DNA of 64,000 nt from the NCBI RefSeq assembly GCF_018847375.1, contig NZ_CP072036.1:2852001-2916000 (forward strand), in the 5' to 3' direction. Of this stretch, positions 44,779-54,163 are shown piece by piece. Source of the DNA: Akkermansia massiliensis. GTDB taxonomy: Bacteria > Verrucomicrobiota > Verrucomicrobiia > Verrucomicrobiales > Akkermansiaceae. Position 1 is the first letter of the stretch, and the number at the start of each line of letters is the position of its first letter. Under the pieces are notes generated by a model that had not been told where the DNA came from, made no database searches, and saw only the letters and a list, made by a program, of their open reading frames with translations. A program made the translations under genes and the position numbers.

Positions 44779-46314
44779 ATGAATGAAATCAAGACGGGGG
44801 CCTGCATTAATTACATATCCATCATCGTCAGGCTGGCGACGCAGTTCTTTCTGACCCCGTTTACCCTGTCCAGTCTGGGAGAAAATGAATACGGCATTTT
44901 CATGCTCAGCAATTCCGTGATTGCGTGGCTGTCCCTGACGGACTTCGGCCTGGGGGTGACCGTCAACAAATACATCGCCACCTATCACGCGAAAAAGGAG
45001 AACGACCGGGAGGCCCATTTCCTGGGACAGGCCATGATGCTGTTCTCCTTCCTGGGGCTGCTCACCTTCGCGGCGGGCATGATCTGCTATGTAAACCTGG
45101 GCGCCCTGTTCCCCAATCTGTCCGGGCCGGAGCTTGACACCCTGAAAATCCTGTACCTGCTGACGCTGGGCAACATCATCCTGGCCTTTCCCCTGCGGCC
45201 GCTGTCCTGCGTGCCTGGGTCCTACATGAAATTCATCGTTCCCGGGCTGGTCAGCCTGGGCCTCTCCCTCTTCAATACGCTTCTTACTGTTCTGCTTCTG
45301 GTTTGGGGGTACAAGGCGATCGCCCTCACCGTCCTGGGCGTGGGCATCGGCGTAGCCAGCCTGGCGTGGGGAACGTATTACACCATCCGCTGCCTGGGCG
45401 TGCGCATCATTTTCCGCAAGCCTGACTGGAAGCTGTACCGGGAGATGTTCACCTTTTCCTTCTGGATTCTGCTGAACCAGCTCATGGACCTGTTCTACTG
45501 GCGGGCGGGCACTCCCATCCTGGCAAGGACGGCGGGCGCCCAGGCGGTCACCCTGTTCACGCTGGGAATCTCGTTCTCCCAGTACTTCATGACGGCTTCC
45601 ACCGCCATTTCCGGAGTCATTGCCCCCAAAATCATGCAGATGGTGGCCCTGGATTCCACCAAGGAGCAGCTCACCCGCATGATGATACGGGTGGGGCGCC
45701 TTCAACTGGCCCTGCTGAGCGTCATCCTGGTTTCCTTCATCAGCTGCGGCCACGACTTCCTGCACCTGTGGGTGGGGAAAACCATCGGGGACCAGACAGG
45801 CACGGTCTGGGTGGGGGCCGTCATCGTGCTACTCCCCCTGCTGGTTCCGCTGACTCAAAACACGGGACTCGCCATCCTCCAGGCCCTCAACATCCACAAG
45901 GGGAGGGCCATCATCCTCTTTTACTCCTCCCTGCTCTGCGTCATCCTGGGCTACTTCATCTCCCTGTACTACGGCACCATCGGAATGTTCATCGGCACCG
46001 CCATTTCCCTGTTCATCGGCCAGGTGCTGATGATCAACCGCTACTACGCCCGCACCGCCGGTCTGGACATGAGGCTCTTCTTCCGCCGCACCTACGGGCC
46101 CCTGCTGCTGCCCTCCGCCGTCATGATCCTGGCGGGGCTGGGAGCGGTTGCCCTGCTAACGCTGGACAACTGGTTCTCCTTCCTGGCCTTCGCCTTCTGC
46201 TACGGCCTCCTGGCCGTGGGAACCATCTGGTTCTTCTACCTCAACCGGGATGAACGGGACATGTTTCTCGGCCCCCTGCAAAAACTGATTCCTTCCCGCC
46301 ATGATAAAAACTGA
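44779..46314 (+). CDS. Wzx-type oligosaccharide flippase
   Basis: The 511-residue protein has about twelve to fourteen membrane helices and the PST/MATE-like repeat unit. The N terminus reads NYISIIVRLATQFFLTPFTL then SLGENEYGIFML, close to typical Wzx starts, and TDFGLGVTVNKYIA is a family signature. It moves undecaprenyl-diphosphate-linked repeat units to the periplasmic side, where the polymerase acts. The ATG at 44779 is used; codons further upstream overlap the preceding gene. The stop overlaps the next gene by 14 bp. Confidence 0.93.
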   Translation: MNEIKTGACINYISIIVRLATQFFLTPFTLSSLGENEYGIFMLSNSVIAWLSLTDFGLGVTVNKYIATYHAKKENDREAHFLGQAMMLFSFLGLLTFAAGMICYVNLGALFPNLSGPELDTLKILYLLTLGNIILAFPLRPLSCVPGSYMKFIVPGLVSLGLSLFNTLLTVLLLVWGYKAIALTVLGVGIGVASLAWGTYYTIRCLGVRIIFRKPDWKLYREMFTFSFWILLNQLMDLFYWRAGTPILARTAGAQAVTLFTLGISFSQYFMTASTAISGVIAPKIMQMVALDSTKEQLTRMMIRVGRLQLALLSVILVSFISCGHDFLHLWVGKTIGDQTGTVWVGAVIVLLPLLVPLTQNTGLAILQALNIHKGRAIILFYSSLLCVILGYFISLYYGTIGMFIGTAISLFIGQVLMINRYYARTAGLDMRLFFRRTYGPLLLPSAVMILAGLGAVALLTLDNWFSFLAFAFCYGLLAVGTIWFFYLNRDERDMFLGPLQKLIPSRHDKN

Positions 46315-48610
46315 TGCCCCGCCTGAGCTCTCCACCCTGTGCACGGGCTGCTCCGCCTGCGCCAACATCTGCCCCAGGGACGCTATTTCCATGAACTGGA
46401 GCCCCTCCGGCTTCTTAACGCCCGCGGTTAATCTGGAAGCGTGCGTCCACTGCGGCCTCTGCACCAAAACCTGCCCGGACCTGAATGCGCCCGCACGGCC
46501 CCCCCAGGCGTTTGACGAGCCCAGGGCATACGCGGCCTGGGCGCTGGACGAGGCCGTGCGCCTGAACTCCTCCAGCGGAGGCGTCTTCACCATCCTGGCC
46601 CGGCATATTCTTGCACAGGGAGGCGTGGTCTACGGCGTGGCGTGGAACACGGACGGGGAACTTTCCGTCCGCCATGTGCGCCTGGACTCCCTGCCGGAGC
46701 TCAAGCTCCTGAACGGCAGCAAATACCTTCAGGCGGACCCCGGCCACGCCTACCGGGACATCAAGAAGGACCTGAAAGAGGGGAAAACGGTCCTGTTTTC
46801 CGGGACGCCCTGCCAGGCGGCGGCCCTGAGAGCCTATCTGAAAAAGCCCTGGGACAGCCTCTTCATCATTGACATCGCCTGCCACGGCGTACCCTCCAAA
46901 AACCTTTTTGACGCGTACCGGCAGGATTACGAACGGAGCACGGACCGGCAGATAAGCTGCATCAACTTCCGGGACAAAACCCACGGCTGGAACCACTACT
47001 CCGTGATGAAATTCCACCGGGACGGCTCCGGTTCCGGCGCGCGCATTTATACGGAAGACCTTTTCATGCAGGCGTACCTGTCAGACATCTGCCTGGGGGA
47101 AGCATGCTACAACTGCCCGCATGCTTCCGGCCCCCGCACCAGTGACCTGACCCTGGCCGACTTCTGGGGCGCGGGATACTTCCATCCCAAGTGGGATGAT
47201 TCCAGGGGAATCTCCCTGCTGCTGGCGAACACTCCCCGCGGGGAAGAACTTTTAAACCAATGCGGGAGGGAGCTCTTTCTGCACCGGGAGGACTGGCATG
47301 CCGTCAAACACACCAACAGGGGCATCCGGCGGCAGGCTGCCTTCCCCTCCCGGCTGGCGCGCCGGAACTTCCTCCGGGACCTCCGGCAGAAACCCTTCAC
47401 GGAAGCGGTGGCGCAGCACACGGCCCGCTTCAAGCCCCGTGCGGAGGTGGGCCTGCTGGGCGTCTGGATGACGTGCAACTATGGAGCCGTGCTCACCTCC
47501 TTCGCCCTTTACCGGCTGCTGGAGCAAATGGGAAAAAGCGTTTCCCTGATTGATTTTTCCTTCACGGAGCGGCAGAAAGACCCTGCGACGGTATTCAGGA
47601 AATTCCTGGTCCGGGAGCGCATTTCCACAACGCCGCTGCACTCCCTGGACTACGCCTACCACTTAAACGACCAGTTTGACACGTTCATGGTAGGCTCCGA
47701 CCAGGTGTGGAACCAGGGTTTCATGGGGCACTTCTTCTTCCTGGACTTCGCCAGAGGGGAGAAACGGAAAATCGCCTACGGGCCGTCCATGGGGCAGTTG
47801 ACGGAACCTTCCGGGAAATATCTTAAAAAAACGGCCATGCTGCTCAAACGGTTCGATGCCGTTTCCGTCCGGGAAAAACCGATGGTGGAGCACCTCAAGC
47901 GGCACTATGGGCGTGAAAGCGCCTGGGTGATGGACCCCGTCTTCCTGCTGGGCAGGGAACGCTGGGAGGAGCTGGCACGGCAGGCGCCTCCGGCGGCCAA
48001 AGGCCGCATCGTCTCCTACATCCTGGACCCGGCGGCGGAAAAAAGGAAGCTCCTGCTGGACGCCTCCTCCAAACTCGGGCTCCCCCTGCTGAACATGGTG
48101 GACATCCAGAAAAAGGAGGTGGACAACCTCGGCAGGCTGAACCTGCCCAATACCATGAAGGAAGCCACGTTATATGAATGGCTCGGCAACATCCTCCACT
48201 GCGAGTTTTTCATTACGGACTCCTTCCACGGCGTCTGCTTCGCCCTGATCTTCAACAAGCCGTTCTTGTGCATCAACAATCCCATGCGCGGCTCCGGGCG
48301 CTTCCACTCCCTGCTGAACCTTCTCCGGCTTCAGGACCGCATGCTGCCCGAAGACGCGGAAGCCCTGCCGGAGAACGTCCCGCTCACGATGGACTACGCT
48401 CCCGTCAATGAACTGCTGGAACAGAAAATCTCGCAATCCCGGGAATGGCTTCAGCAGGCGTTCTCCGGGGAAAGGGATGCCACCCTGGCAGAATACAGCC
48501 GCCTGACGGAGAAAAAACTGACCAGGAGACCGCCGTCCCGGTGGGAGCGGCTCAGGAAAAAAGGAAGAAAACTCCTGGCACGGGCGTACCACCGCATCCG
48601 CAGATCATGA
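46301..48610 (+). CDS. Fe-S/F420-hydrogenase-beta-like protein fused to polysaccharide pyruvyl transferase
   Basis: The 769-residue protein joins two families usually encoded separately. Residues 1-60 hold two 4Fe-4S clusters (CTGCSACANICP and CVHCGLCTKTCP). Residues 75-350 match the coenzyme F420 hydrogenase/dehydrogenase beta subunit N and C domains (SSSGGVFTILAR, FSGTPCQAAALRAYL, CHGVPSKNL, TLADFWG). From about residue 385 a polysaccharide pyruvyl transferase follows (VGLLGVWMTCNYGAVLTSFA, VGSDQVWNQ, ITDSFHGVCFALIFNKPF). The second half likely adds a pyruvate ketal to a sugar of the repeat unit. The first half may reduce a flavin or sugar intermediate; its reaction in such loci is not established. 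Confidence 0.9.
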   Translation: MIKTDAPPELSTLCTGCSACANICPRDAISMNWSPSGFLTPAVNLEACVHCGLCTKTCPDLNAPARPPQAFDEPRAYAAWALDEAVRLNSSSGGVFTILARHILAQGGVVYGVAWNTDGELSVRHVRLDSLPELKLLNGSKYLQADPGHAYRDIKKDLKEGKTVLFSGTPCQAAALRAYLKKPWDSLFIIDIACHGVPSKNLFDAYRQDYERSTDRQISCINFRDKTHGWNHYSVMKFHRDGSGSGARIYTEDLFMQAYLSDICLGEACYNCPHASGPRTSDLTLADFWGAGYFHPKWDDSRGISLLLANTPRGEELLNQCGRELFLHREDWHAVKHTNRGIRRQAAFPSRLARRNFLRDLRQKPFTEAVAQHTARFKPRAEVGLLGVWMTCNYGAVLTSFALYRLLEQMGKSVSLIDFSFTERQKDPATVFRKFLVRERISTTPLHSLDYAYHLNDQFDTFMVGSDQVWNQGFMGHFFFLDFARGEKRKIAYGPSMGQLTEPSGKYLKKTAMLLKRFDAVSVREKPMVEHLKRHYGRESAWVMDPVFLLGRERWEELARQAPPAAKGRIVSYILDPAAEKRKLLLDASSKLGLPLLNMVDIQKKEVDNLGRLNLPNTMKEATLYEWLGNILHCEFFITDSFHGVCFALIFNKPFLCINNPMRGSGRFHSLLNLLRLQDRMLPEDAEALPENVPLTMDYAPVNELLEQKISQSREWLQQAFSGERDATLAEYSRLTEKKLTRRPPSRWERLRKKGRKLLARAYHRIRRS

Positions 48611-48678
48611 CGCCCGGACGGTTCCCTACCTTCCGCCCTTCATTAACTTCAACCCTCTGCCAACTCAATATCCGGCTC

Positions 48679-49704
48679 ATGCCGCAGAAAAACTCCCTTC
48701 CCATGGAAATCCCTAAAAAACGTGTCGCATGAATTGACGTGTCGCGGGTGCTTGCAGCGCTCCTGATCATGTACGTGCACCTGTCCTCCCCCTTGCTCAA
48801 GACAACGGGCATCCACCTCTTCTACAACGGCAGGGTTCCCTTCTTCCTGGTGCTGGCCGGCTACTTTCTGGCAAGAAACATCACCTGGAACAAGGCAGTT
48901 GACCGGGCTTTATGGCTGTTCATCCCGTACATGATCTGGAACGTGCTGTACTTGTTCCTTCTCTCCCTCCCTGCCGGCAGCTCCTTCCAGCTTGCGGACC
49001 TGGCCGGCATCCGGGACGTCTTCCTGCCGGGCATGGACCTCTTCTCCTTCGGGAGCGAGTCCCCCGACGTTCCCCCCATCGGCCCCTCCTGGTTTCTGCG
49101 GGACATCATCATTCTTACCCTGCTGACGCCGCTGCTGGCCCGCATTAAAATACTGCTGCTGCCCGCGCTGCTCCTCTTTTTCTCCTTCTGCAACATGGCT
49201 CCCGATCCCCTGGTGACGCTCTCCGTGGGGTCCTGCGCCTTCTACCTGCTGGGCGTCGTGCTCAGTTCCCGCCGGATTGACGACATCCATCTGGTGCTGA
49301 ACAAAAAATTCGGCGTCGTCTTCTGCGTGAGCATTCTCGTTTCCTCCGCGATGGTTCTGCTGCACTCCGCCGGAATCCTTTCCCTGTGGACGGAAACGGT
49401 CGCGGGCATGCTGCTGGGAGTCATGCTGATTATGTACGCAGGCATCTGGATGGAAAAGCGTCTGCCCGGCGTTGCCGCCAGAATAGCCCTGCTGGCTCCC
49501 GCCTGTTTTCTGACGTTCATGCTGCACCTGCCCATTTACGAATGCCTTCCTTCATCCATGAAATTTGGTGCCTTCTCCCTGTTCACCCCGCTGCTGGCAT
49601 TCACGGCTATTGTGCTGTTCTATTTTGCCTTGAAACGTTTCACCCCTTTCCTGCTGCCGTATCTGGCCCATGTTAAACGGCCGTCAGGAAAGCCGTCGGC
49701 TTAA
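48679..49704 (+). pseudogene. Acyltransferase-3 gene with an in-frame TGA at a conserved Trp
   Basis: The frame opens at ATG 48679 (or 48703), reads PKKRVA, hits TGA at 48730-48732, then continues IDVSRVLAALLIMYVHLSSP to 49704. In this family the residue before IDxxRxLA is normally Trp, so TGA most simply replaces TGG. The remainder is an intact polytopic protein of about 320 residues. A shorter protein might be made from GTG 48739, but it would lack the start of the first helix. It may be a silenced decoration gene, or the stop may be read through. Confidence 0.75.
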
Positions 49705-50055
49705 AGGGCAAAGACCCATTAAAGACATCCGCCCCGTCCACCGGGAAAGGATACCCGGTCACAGCCGGAGAAATGCCGCCCAAGCCACATGGGGGAAGCT
49801 TCCGCCAGTTTCTGCCTGGGATAAAACACATTCCTTACGCAGAAAAAGAATGTGCCCTCATCCGTTCGGCTGCATGCATCTCCATGAATTGATGCGCTGT
49901 CCGTCCATGTCCCTCCGGGACCGCCTTGTTATCTTCCATGGCCGCCTGTCCCGGATGCATTCGCCAAGTTCCGGCCCCTGCAAATGCGGCAGGGCAGAAT
50001 TTAAGAAAGGGCAAGGAAACTTTAATTCAAACAATAAGATTCCGGAGAATGGAGA
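49705..50055. other. Intergenic region with no clear gene
   Basis: No family-like coding sequence is visible. One possible hairpin is CACATTC/GAATGTG with a 14-nt loop around 49828-49855. Composition becomes more AT-rich to the right, suggesting promoter DNA for the small genes that follow. Confidence 0.4.
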
Positions 50056-50220
50056 ATGTCCCTAACGGAATCAACAAGGATTACGGGCCGCGGCAAGAAC
50101 GCCGCCGATGATTTTTTATTCATTTCTGACCAATGGATGAAGTATCCAGAAAAGAAAGGAAGGCGCATGCCTCCCTCCAAAAATTACCCGGCTCTCCGGG
50201 GAATCCACAACACTCATTGA
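50056..50220 (+). CDS. Possible 54-residue small protein
   Basis: The ATG at 50056 has GGAG 8 bp upstream, and the frame runs to TGA at 50218-50220. The product is hydrophilic and basic, with GKNAADDFLFISDQWMKYP in the middle. I recognise no family. The Shine-Dalgarno and position before the regulator gene give modest support. Confidence 0.3.
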   Translation: MSLTESTRITGRGKNAADDFLFISDQWMKYPEKKGRRMPPSKNYPALRGIHNTH

Positions 50221-50258
50221 TGGCACCCACCCTTTATTGTGTTCAACAAGGACATTCA

Positions 50259-50288
50259 TTGAGCGATTATCAATCATACTCCGCTCAA
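50259..50288 (+). promoter_or_regulatory. Inverted repeat TTGAGCG-N16-CGCTCAA upstream of the regulator gene
   Basis: Perfect 7-bp arms separated by 16 bp end 21 bp before the start of the HTH/RHH-like gene. It has no T-tract. It may be an operator for that gene product (autoregulation) or a 5'-UTR stem. Confidence 0.35.
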
Positions 50289-50309
50289 AATCTTTGATTC
50301 ATCATTACA

Positions 50310-50675
50310 ATGAGCAAAGTACCCCACATGGAAGAACCTCTTGTGGATATTCTGGAGCTGGGGCGTTGGATGGCTGAAAATCATATCAGCCGCTCCACGC
50401 TGGCTTCAGCCATTGGCATGAACAGAAGCGCCATCGACAACTACTTTGTCAGAAAAAAGCTCTCCCGGCATGCCCAAATCCTCATCAAGCGGTTCATGGA
50501 CGGCCAGGAAGCCCTGGCCGCCTCCAATGAGGTATCTTCCCTCATCACGGTTCCCCTGAAAAACCGGATCATCAATCTTGCCATGAAAGCCGCCGTCCGG
50601 AAAAACCTCACGCTGGAGGAATTCATGGCGCGGGCCGTGGAGGGAGCCGCGAAGAACGTTGAGGAAGAAAAATAA
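50310..50675 (+). CDS. Small putative DNA-binding protein with HTH-like and RHH-like parts
   Basis: The 121-residue protein has ISRSTLASAIGMNRSAIDNY in the first half, fitting a Cro/XRE-like helix-turn-helix. The second half, SSLITVPLKNRIINLAMKAA then LTLEEFMARAV, has the strand-helix-helix pattern of ribbon-helix-helix proteins. This makes it a candidate regulator of the surrounding polysaccharide genes. The inverted repeat just upstream could be its own binding site. Both domain calls are by eye; an alternative is a single helical regulator. Confidence 0.55.
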   Translation: MSKVPHMEEPLVDILELGRWMAENHISRSTLASAIGMNRSAIDNYFVRKKLSRHAQILIKRFMDGQEALAASNEVSSLITVPLKNRIINLAMKAAVRKNLTLEEFMARAVEGAAKNVEEEK

Positions 50676-50754
50676 AATCATGAAGCGTTTGCAGGCAATG
50701 GCGGCAGTCCCGGCGTAAGATCCCAGCAGCATCACCTTTTCCTTGGCATTTCTC

Positions 50755-51861
50755 ATGGCAGCCCCGGCCCATTCCAGAAATCACGGCATTGACCTTCTCC
50801 GGTGCCTGTCCATGTTCTTCGTCGTCCTTCTTCATGTGCTCAAATGGGGGGAGGGCGGCAACCTGGACAACAGCTTCCTCGGAACGCCCAATTACGCCGT
50901 CTCCTGGTATCTTGAACTCAGCGCCTACTGCGCCGTCAACTGCTTTGCCCTTATCACAGGCTACGTGGGCGTCAATGTGCCGTACCGGATTTCCCGTTTT
51001 ATCAACTTATGGTTTCAGGTCTTCTTTTACACCGCTGGAATAACCTTTTTATTTAAATGGCTCGTGCCGGGCAGTGTAAGCTTTAAGGGAATGATCCAGG
51101 CATTCTTTCCCGTGCTGCGCCTGGCCTACTGGTACTTTACGGCTTATGCCGTCCTGTTCTGCTTTATTCCCTTCCTTAATCCGGCCATCCGTTCCCTCAG
51201 CAGGGAATCCGCCAGGTGGCTCTGCCTGCTGGTCCTGATTGTCTTCTCCCTCTTTTCCACCATATCCGGCTACGGGAACTGGCTCAGCCAGGGCGGCTAC
51301 AGCGCCATCTGGCTGGTCTGCCTGTACGTCGTCGGCGGCTGCCTGGGGCACTTCCAGCTCTGGAGCACGTTAAAGCGGCCCGCGCTTTACTACGTCCTGT
51401 GCTGCATCCTCCCCACCGCCGGAGTAATCGCGTTGGGGTATCTTCCCCTCAATCCGGGCATTGCGGAAAAACTCTTTGTCTCTTATACGGCGCCGTTCTG
51501 CTGCCTGTCCTCCTTCTTCCTGCTCATGGCCTGCGCGCGCATGCGCATCAGCAGCGGAACCGCCATCCGCCTCATTTCCTTCTTCGCCCCGCTTTCCTTT
51601 GCCGTTTACCTCATCCATAACAATCCCCTCATCTGGCAAAACATCATCAAGGCGCGGTTTGCGGAATTGCAGGCCTGCCCCTGGTACTTCACGGCCGCCG
51701 GGGCGCTGGGAGCCAGCCTGGGCATCTACCTCGCCTGCTCCCTGATCGACTACGTGCGGAGCGGCCTGTTCCGGCTGCTGCACATCCGCGAACTGTCCCT
51801 TAAATTGGAAGGAACCCTGTTAAAATTGAAGGAATGGATTCTCCGACTCATTCCATTATAA
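50755..51861 (+). CDS. Acyltransferase-3 family membrane protein
   Basis: The 368-residue protein has about ten membrane helices and starts HGIDLLRCLSMFFVVLLHVLK, the family signature with its first-helix His. A conserved FALITGYVGV follows, as in the WecH/O-acetyltransferase subgroup. I use the ATG at 50755; a TTG at 50743 is possible. It lies 80 bp after the small regulator gene and is the last likely member of the polysaccharide locus. Acetylation of a surface glycan is likely but the acceptor is unknown. Confidence 0.87.
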   Translation: MAAPAHSRNHGIDLLRCLSMFFVVLLHVLKWGEGGNLDNSFLGTPNYAVSWYLELSAYCAVNCFALITGYVGVNVPYRISRFINLWFQVFFYTAGITFLFKWLVPGSVSFKGMIQAFFPVLRLAYWYFTAYAVLFCFIPFLNPAIRSLSRESARWLCLLVLIVFSLFSTISGYGNWLSQGGYSAIWLVCLYVVGGCLGHFQLWSTLKRPALYYVLCCILPTAGVIALGYLPLNPGIAEKLFVSYTAPFCCLSSFFLLMACARMRISSGTAIRLISFFAPLSFAVYLIHNNPLIWQNIIKARFAELQACPWYFTAAGALGASLGIYLACSLIDYVRSGLFRLLHIRELSLKLEGTLLKLKEWILRLIPL

Positions 51862-51950
51862 CTTCCCCCTGTAATTTAACTGAAAATTCTTTCGAATTTA
51901 TAAAGATTGTCTTGCGGAATTGAACGGCGCCATTACTATGTCGGCAAACC

Positions 51951-52871
51951 ATGCAATATACAACTATTACCGCTGCGGCATGCACGGCGGCCTTCGCTCT
52001 CTCAGGAATGGCTTCCGCCGATATTCAAGTTCCCCTCCGGGTGCTGAATTCCACTTATGACGCGTCCCGTCCGTTTTCCGCCCTGCTGGGAACGGGCTAC
52101 GCTACCAAGTACGTCAGCCGCGGACTGGCTTTCCAGCAGTCCGGCAGCGACCATGTGGTTCCCGTGGAAGCCATAGGCGCTTACGACCTCAACAAAAAAT
52201 ACTCCATCCTGGCCGGCGTGAAATACCAGTGGCTGACCCAGAATGACCTGACGCACAACAGCACGGGCATTTCCGACGAGGCAACGGCCCTGCTGGGCGT
52301 CAGCCGCAAATTCAGCGACTATACGATGGCCTCCCTGGGCTACCAGTTCGTCAACGGCGGCCTGCCGGGCCTGATGAACGTCCATCTGGGCCAGACCTCC
52401 AGCGACTTCCCGGCGTTTGAACACAGCCGTTCCGAAGAACACAGCTTTGTACTGGACATCCACCACGACTTCGGGAAAGGACTGGAAAACTTCTTCTGGG
52501 ACTGCCGCGTGCAATACACCTTCCGCTGGATGTCCGGCTGGTGGTTCACCAACACGCTGGGCTACAAATATGACTTCAACCCGTCTTCCTCCCTGATTGT
52601 AGCGGGAACCTGGAACGCCTCCGCCGGCTACTTTGACAGGGACTCCCTCAACGCCAACGGAACCCAGGGCATTTCCGTGACCGTGGCCGTGCCCTTCAAG
52701 GCGGTGGACCGCCTGGTCCTCACCCCCTTCGTCAGTACCGTCTGGCTGGGCAACGGAGGCATGGCGGGCAACTACCGCGGTCCTTCCGACCGCTTCCCCT
52801 CCAGAATCCCCGCCAGAATTTACCGCAACTTCACGTTCGTGGCGGGGCTGGGGCTCACCTACTCCTTCTAA
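51951..52871 (+). CDS. Outer-membrane beta-barrel-like protein
   Basis: The 306-residue protein has a signal peptide (cleavage probably after SGMASA). The rest alternates polar and hydrophobic residues with many aromatic residues, as in YSILAGVKYQWL, YTMASLGYQFV and FTNTLGYKYDF. It ends in LGLTYSF, a terminal Phe typical of outer-membrane proteins recognised by Bam. GTGYATKYVSRGLAFQQSG near the start resembles the opening of MtrB/TorF-type or porin-like barrels found in many gut bacteria. No function is assigned. It lies downstream of the polysaccharide genes but has its own AT-rich upstream DNA. Confidence 0.75.
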   Translation: MQYTTITAAACTAAFALSGMASADIQVPLRVLNSTYDASRPFSALLGTGYATKYVSRGLAFQQSGSDHVVPVEAIGAYDLNKKYSILAGVKYQWLTQNDLTHNSTGISDEATALLGVSRKFSDYTMASLGYQFVNGGLPGLMNVHLGQTSSDFPAFEHSRSEEHSFVLDIHHDFGKGLENFFWDCRVQYTFRWMSGWWFTNTLGYKYDFNPSSSLIVAGTWNASAGYFDRDSLNANGTQGISVTVAVPFKAVDRLVLTPFVSTVWLGNGGMAGNYRGPSDRFPSRIPARIYRNFTFVAGLGLTYSF

Positions 52872-52943
52872 GCCCTTCAATCCCTACTCCCGCGGCTCCC
52901 GGCACTTCCCCGCATGCGCCGGGAGCCTCTTCCTTCCCCGCTC

Positions 52944-54092
52944 ATGCCACTGTCCGCCGTTTTCCATACTGATTCCCTCCAGGAACAGGTTGCCGCCCTG
53001 GGCGACGCCTTCGCCATCGCCGGAGAATTCCTCCATTGCGACACCATCAACAGCGGCCATATCAACATGACCTTCCGGGCCACCTACCGGAAAATGGACG
53101 GCACCACGGACCGCTACATCTTCCAGCGCGTGAATGACGCCGTTTTCCCATGCCCCAGGGACGTCATGCACAACGTGGAAAAGGTAACCAACCACATCCG
53201 CTGGAAGATGCTCCGGGTGCTGAAAACGCCCTTCCGCCAGACGCTGAACCTGTACTCCGCCCGTGGAGGCCGCAAGTACCTGGAAATCCCCGGTTCCGGC
53301 TTCTGGCGCTGCTACAACTGCATTGAAAGCACACACACGTTTGACGTGGCGGAACATCCGCGCCAGGCGTATGAGGCCGCCCGCGCCTTCGGCGCCTTCC
53401 AGCAGCTCCTGTGCGACATGAACCCGGAGGACATCCATGAAACCATCCCGTTCTTCCACCACACCCGCAAGCGCTTTGACCGGTTGCAGAAAGCGGCTGC
53501 CAGGGACTCCCGCGGGCGTTTGGACTCCTGCCGGAGGGAGCTGGACTTCATCCGCCGCCGCGAACGGTACGTGGACGTGCTGCTGGACCTTCAGGAGCGC
53601 GGGGAACTCCCCGTCAGAATCGTCCACAACGACACCAAGATCAACAACGTGATGCTGGACAGGGAAACGGACAAGGCCGTCTGCGTCATTGACCTGGACA
53701 CCGTCATGCCCGGCAGCATCCTGTACGACTTCGGGGACATGGTGCGCACCATGACCTCTCCTGCGGCGGAAGATGAGGAAGACCTGGACAAAACCTACCT
53801 GCGCATGCCCATGTTTGAAGCCGTCGTCAAGGGCTACCTGGATGCCGTCAAAGACTTCATCACACCGCAGGAAATCTCCAAACTCGCCTTTTCCGGCCTG
53901 CTCATCACGCTGGAAACCGGCATCCGCTTCCTGACGGACTACCTGGAAGGGGACGTCTACTTTAAAACGGAAAGGGAGCGCCACAACCTGCACCGGGCGC
54001 GCACCCAGCTCAAGCTGGTGGAAAGCATGGAACAGCAGATGCCTGAAATGGAAGAATGCATCCGTAAATGCTTTCATGCCGTTAACGGCTGA
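52944..54092 (+). CDS. nahK: N-acetylhexosamine 1-kinase-like phosphotransferase
   Basis: This 382-residue protein (or 392 from ATG 52914) belongs to the aminoglycoside phosphotransferase fold. It follows bifidobacterial NahK closely by eye: SGHINMTF, a YIFQRVN segment, [12 protein letters not shown] (catalytic loop), [19 protein letters not shown] (metal-binding DLD) and [11 protein letters not shown]. NahK phosphorylates GlcNAc and GalNAc at C1 so they can enter UDP-sugar pools, part of the mucin and milk-oligosaccharide salvage pathway. Its place before a fucose mutarotase gene fits breakdown of mucin glycans. No transmembrane helix is present; it is cytoplasmic. Confidence 0.88.
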   Translation: MPLSAVFHTDSLQEQVAALGDAFAIAGEFLHCDTINSGHINMTFRATYRKMDGTTDRYIFQRVNDAVFPCPRDVMHNVEKVTNHIRWKMLRVLKTPFRQTLNLYSARGGRKYLEIPGSGFWRCYNCIESTHTFDVAEHPRQAYEAARAFGAFQQLLCDMNPEDIHETIPFFHHTRKRFDRLQKAAARDSRGRLDSCRRELDFIRRRERYVDVLLDLQERGELPVRIVHNDTKINNVMLDRETDKAVCVIDLDTVMPGSILYDFGDMVRTMTSPAAEDEEDLDKTYLRMPMFEAVVKGYLDAVKDFITPQEISKLAFSGLLITLETGIRFLTDYLEGDVYFKTERERHNLHRARTQLKLVESMEQQMPEMEECIRKCFHAVNG

Positions 54093-54150
54093 GGGAGAAT
54101 CATCCGCGCTCCTTCAACTTTTATGATAGTACCGGAACGCGGGAAGGTGC

Positions 54151-54156
54151 TATACT
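54151..54156 (+). promoter_or_regulatory. TATACT -10-like box just before fucU
   Basis: TATACT ends 7 bp before the fucU ATG. No good -35 is visible at 16-18 bp. If used, the transcript would be leaderless or nearly so. Confidence 0.25.
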
Positions 54157-54163
54157 GCGGACC

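Noticed and set aside
49670..50065. A 131-codon frame after the broken acyltransferase gene
   Set aside because: It starts inside the acyltransferase gene in another frame and reads as Arg/His/Pro/Ser-rich non-family sequence.
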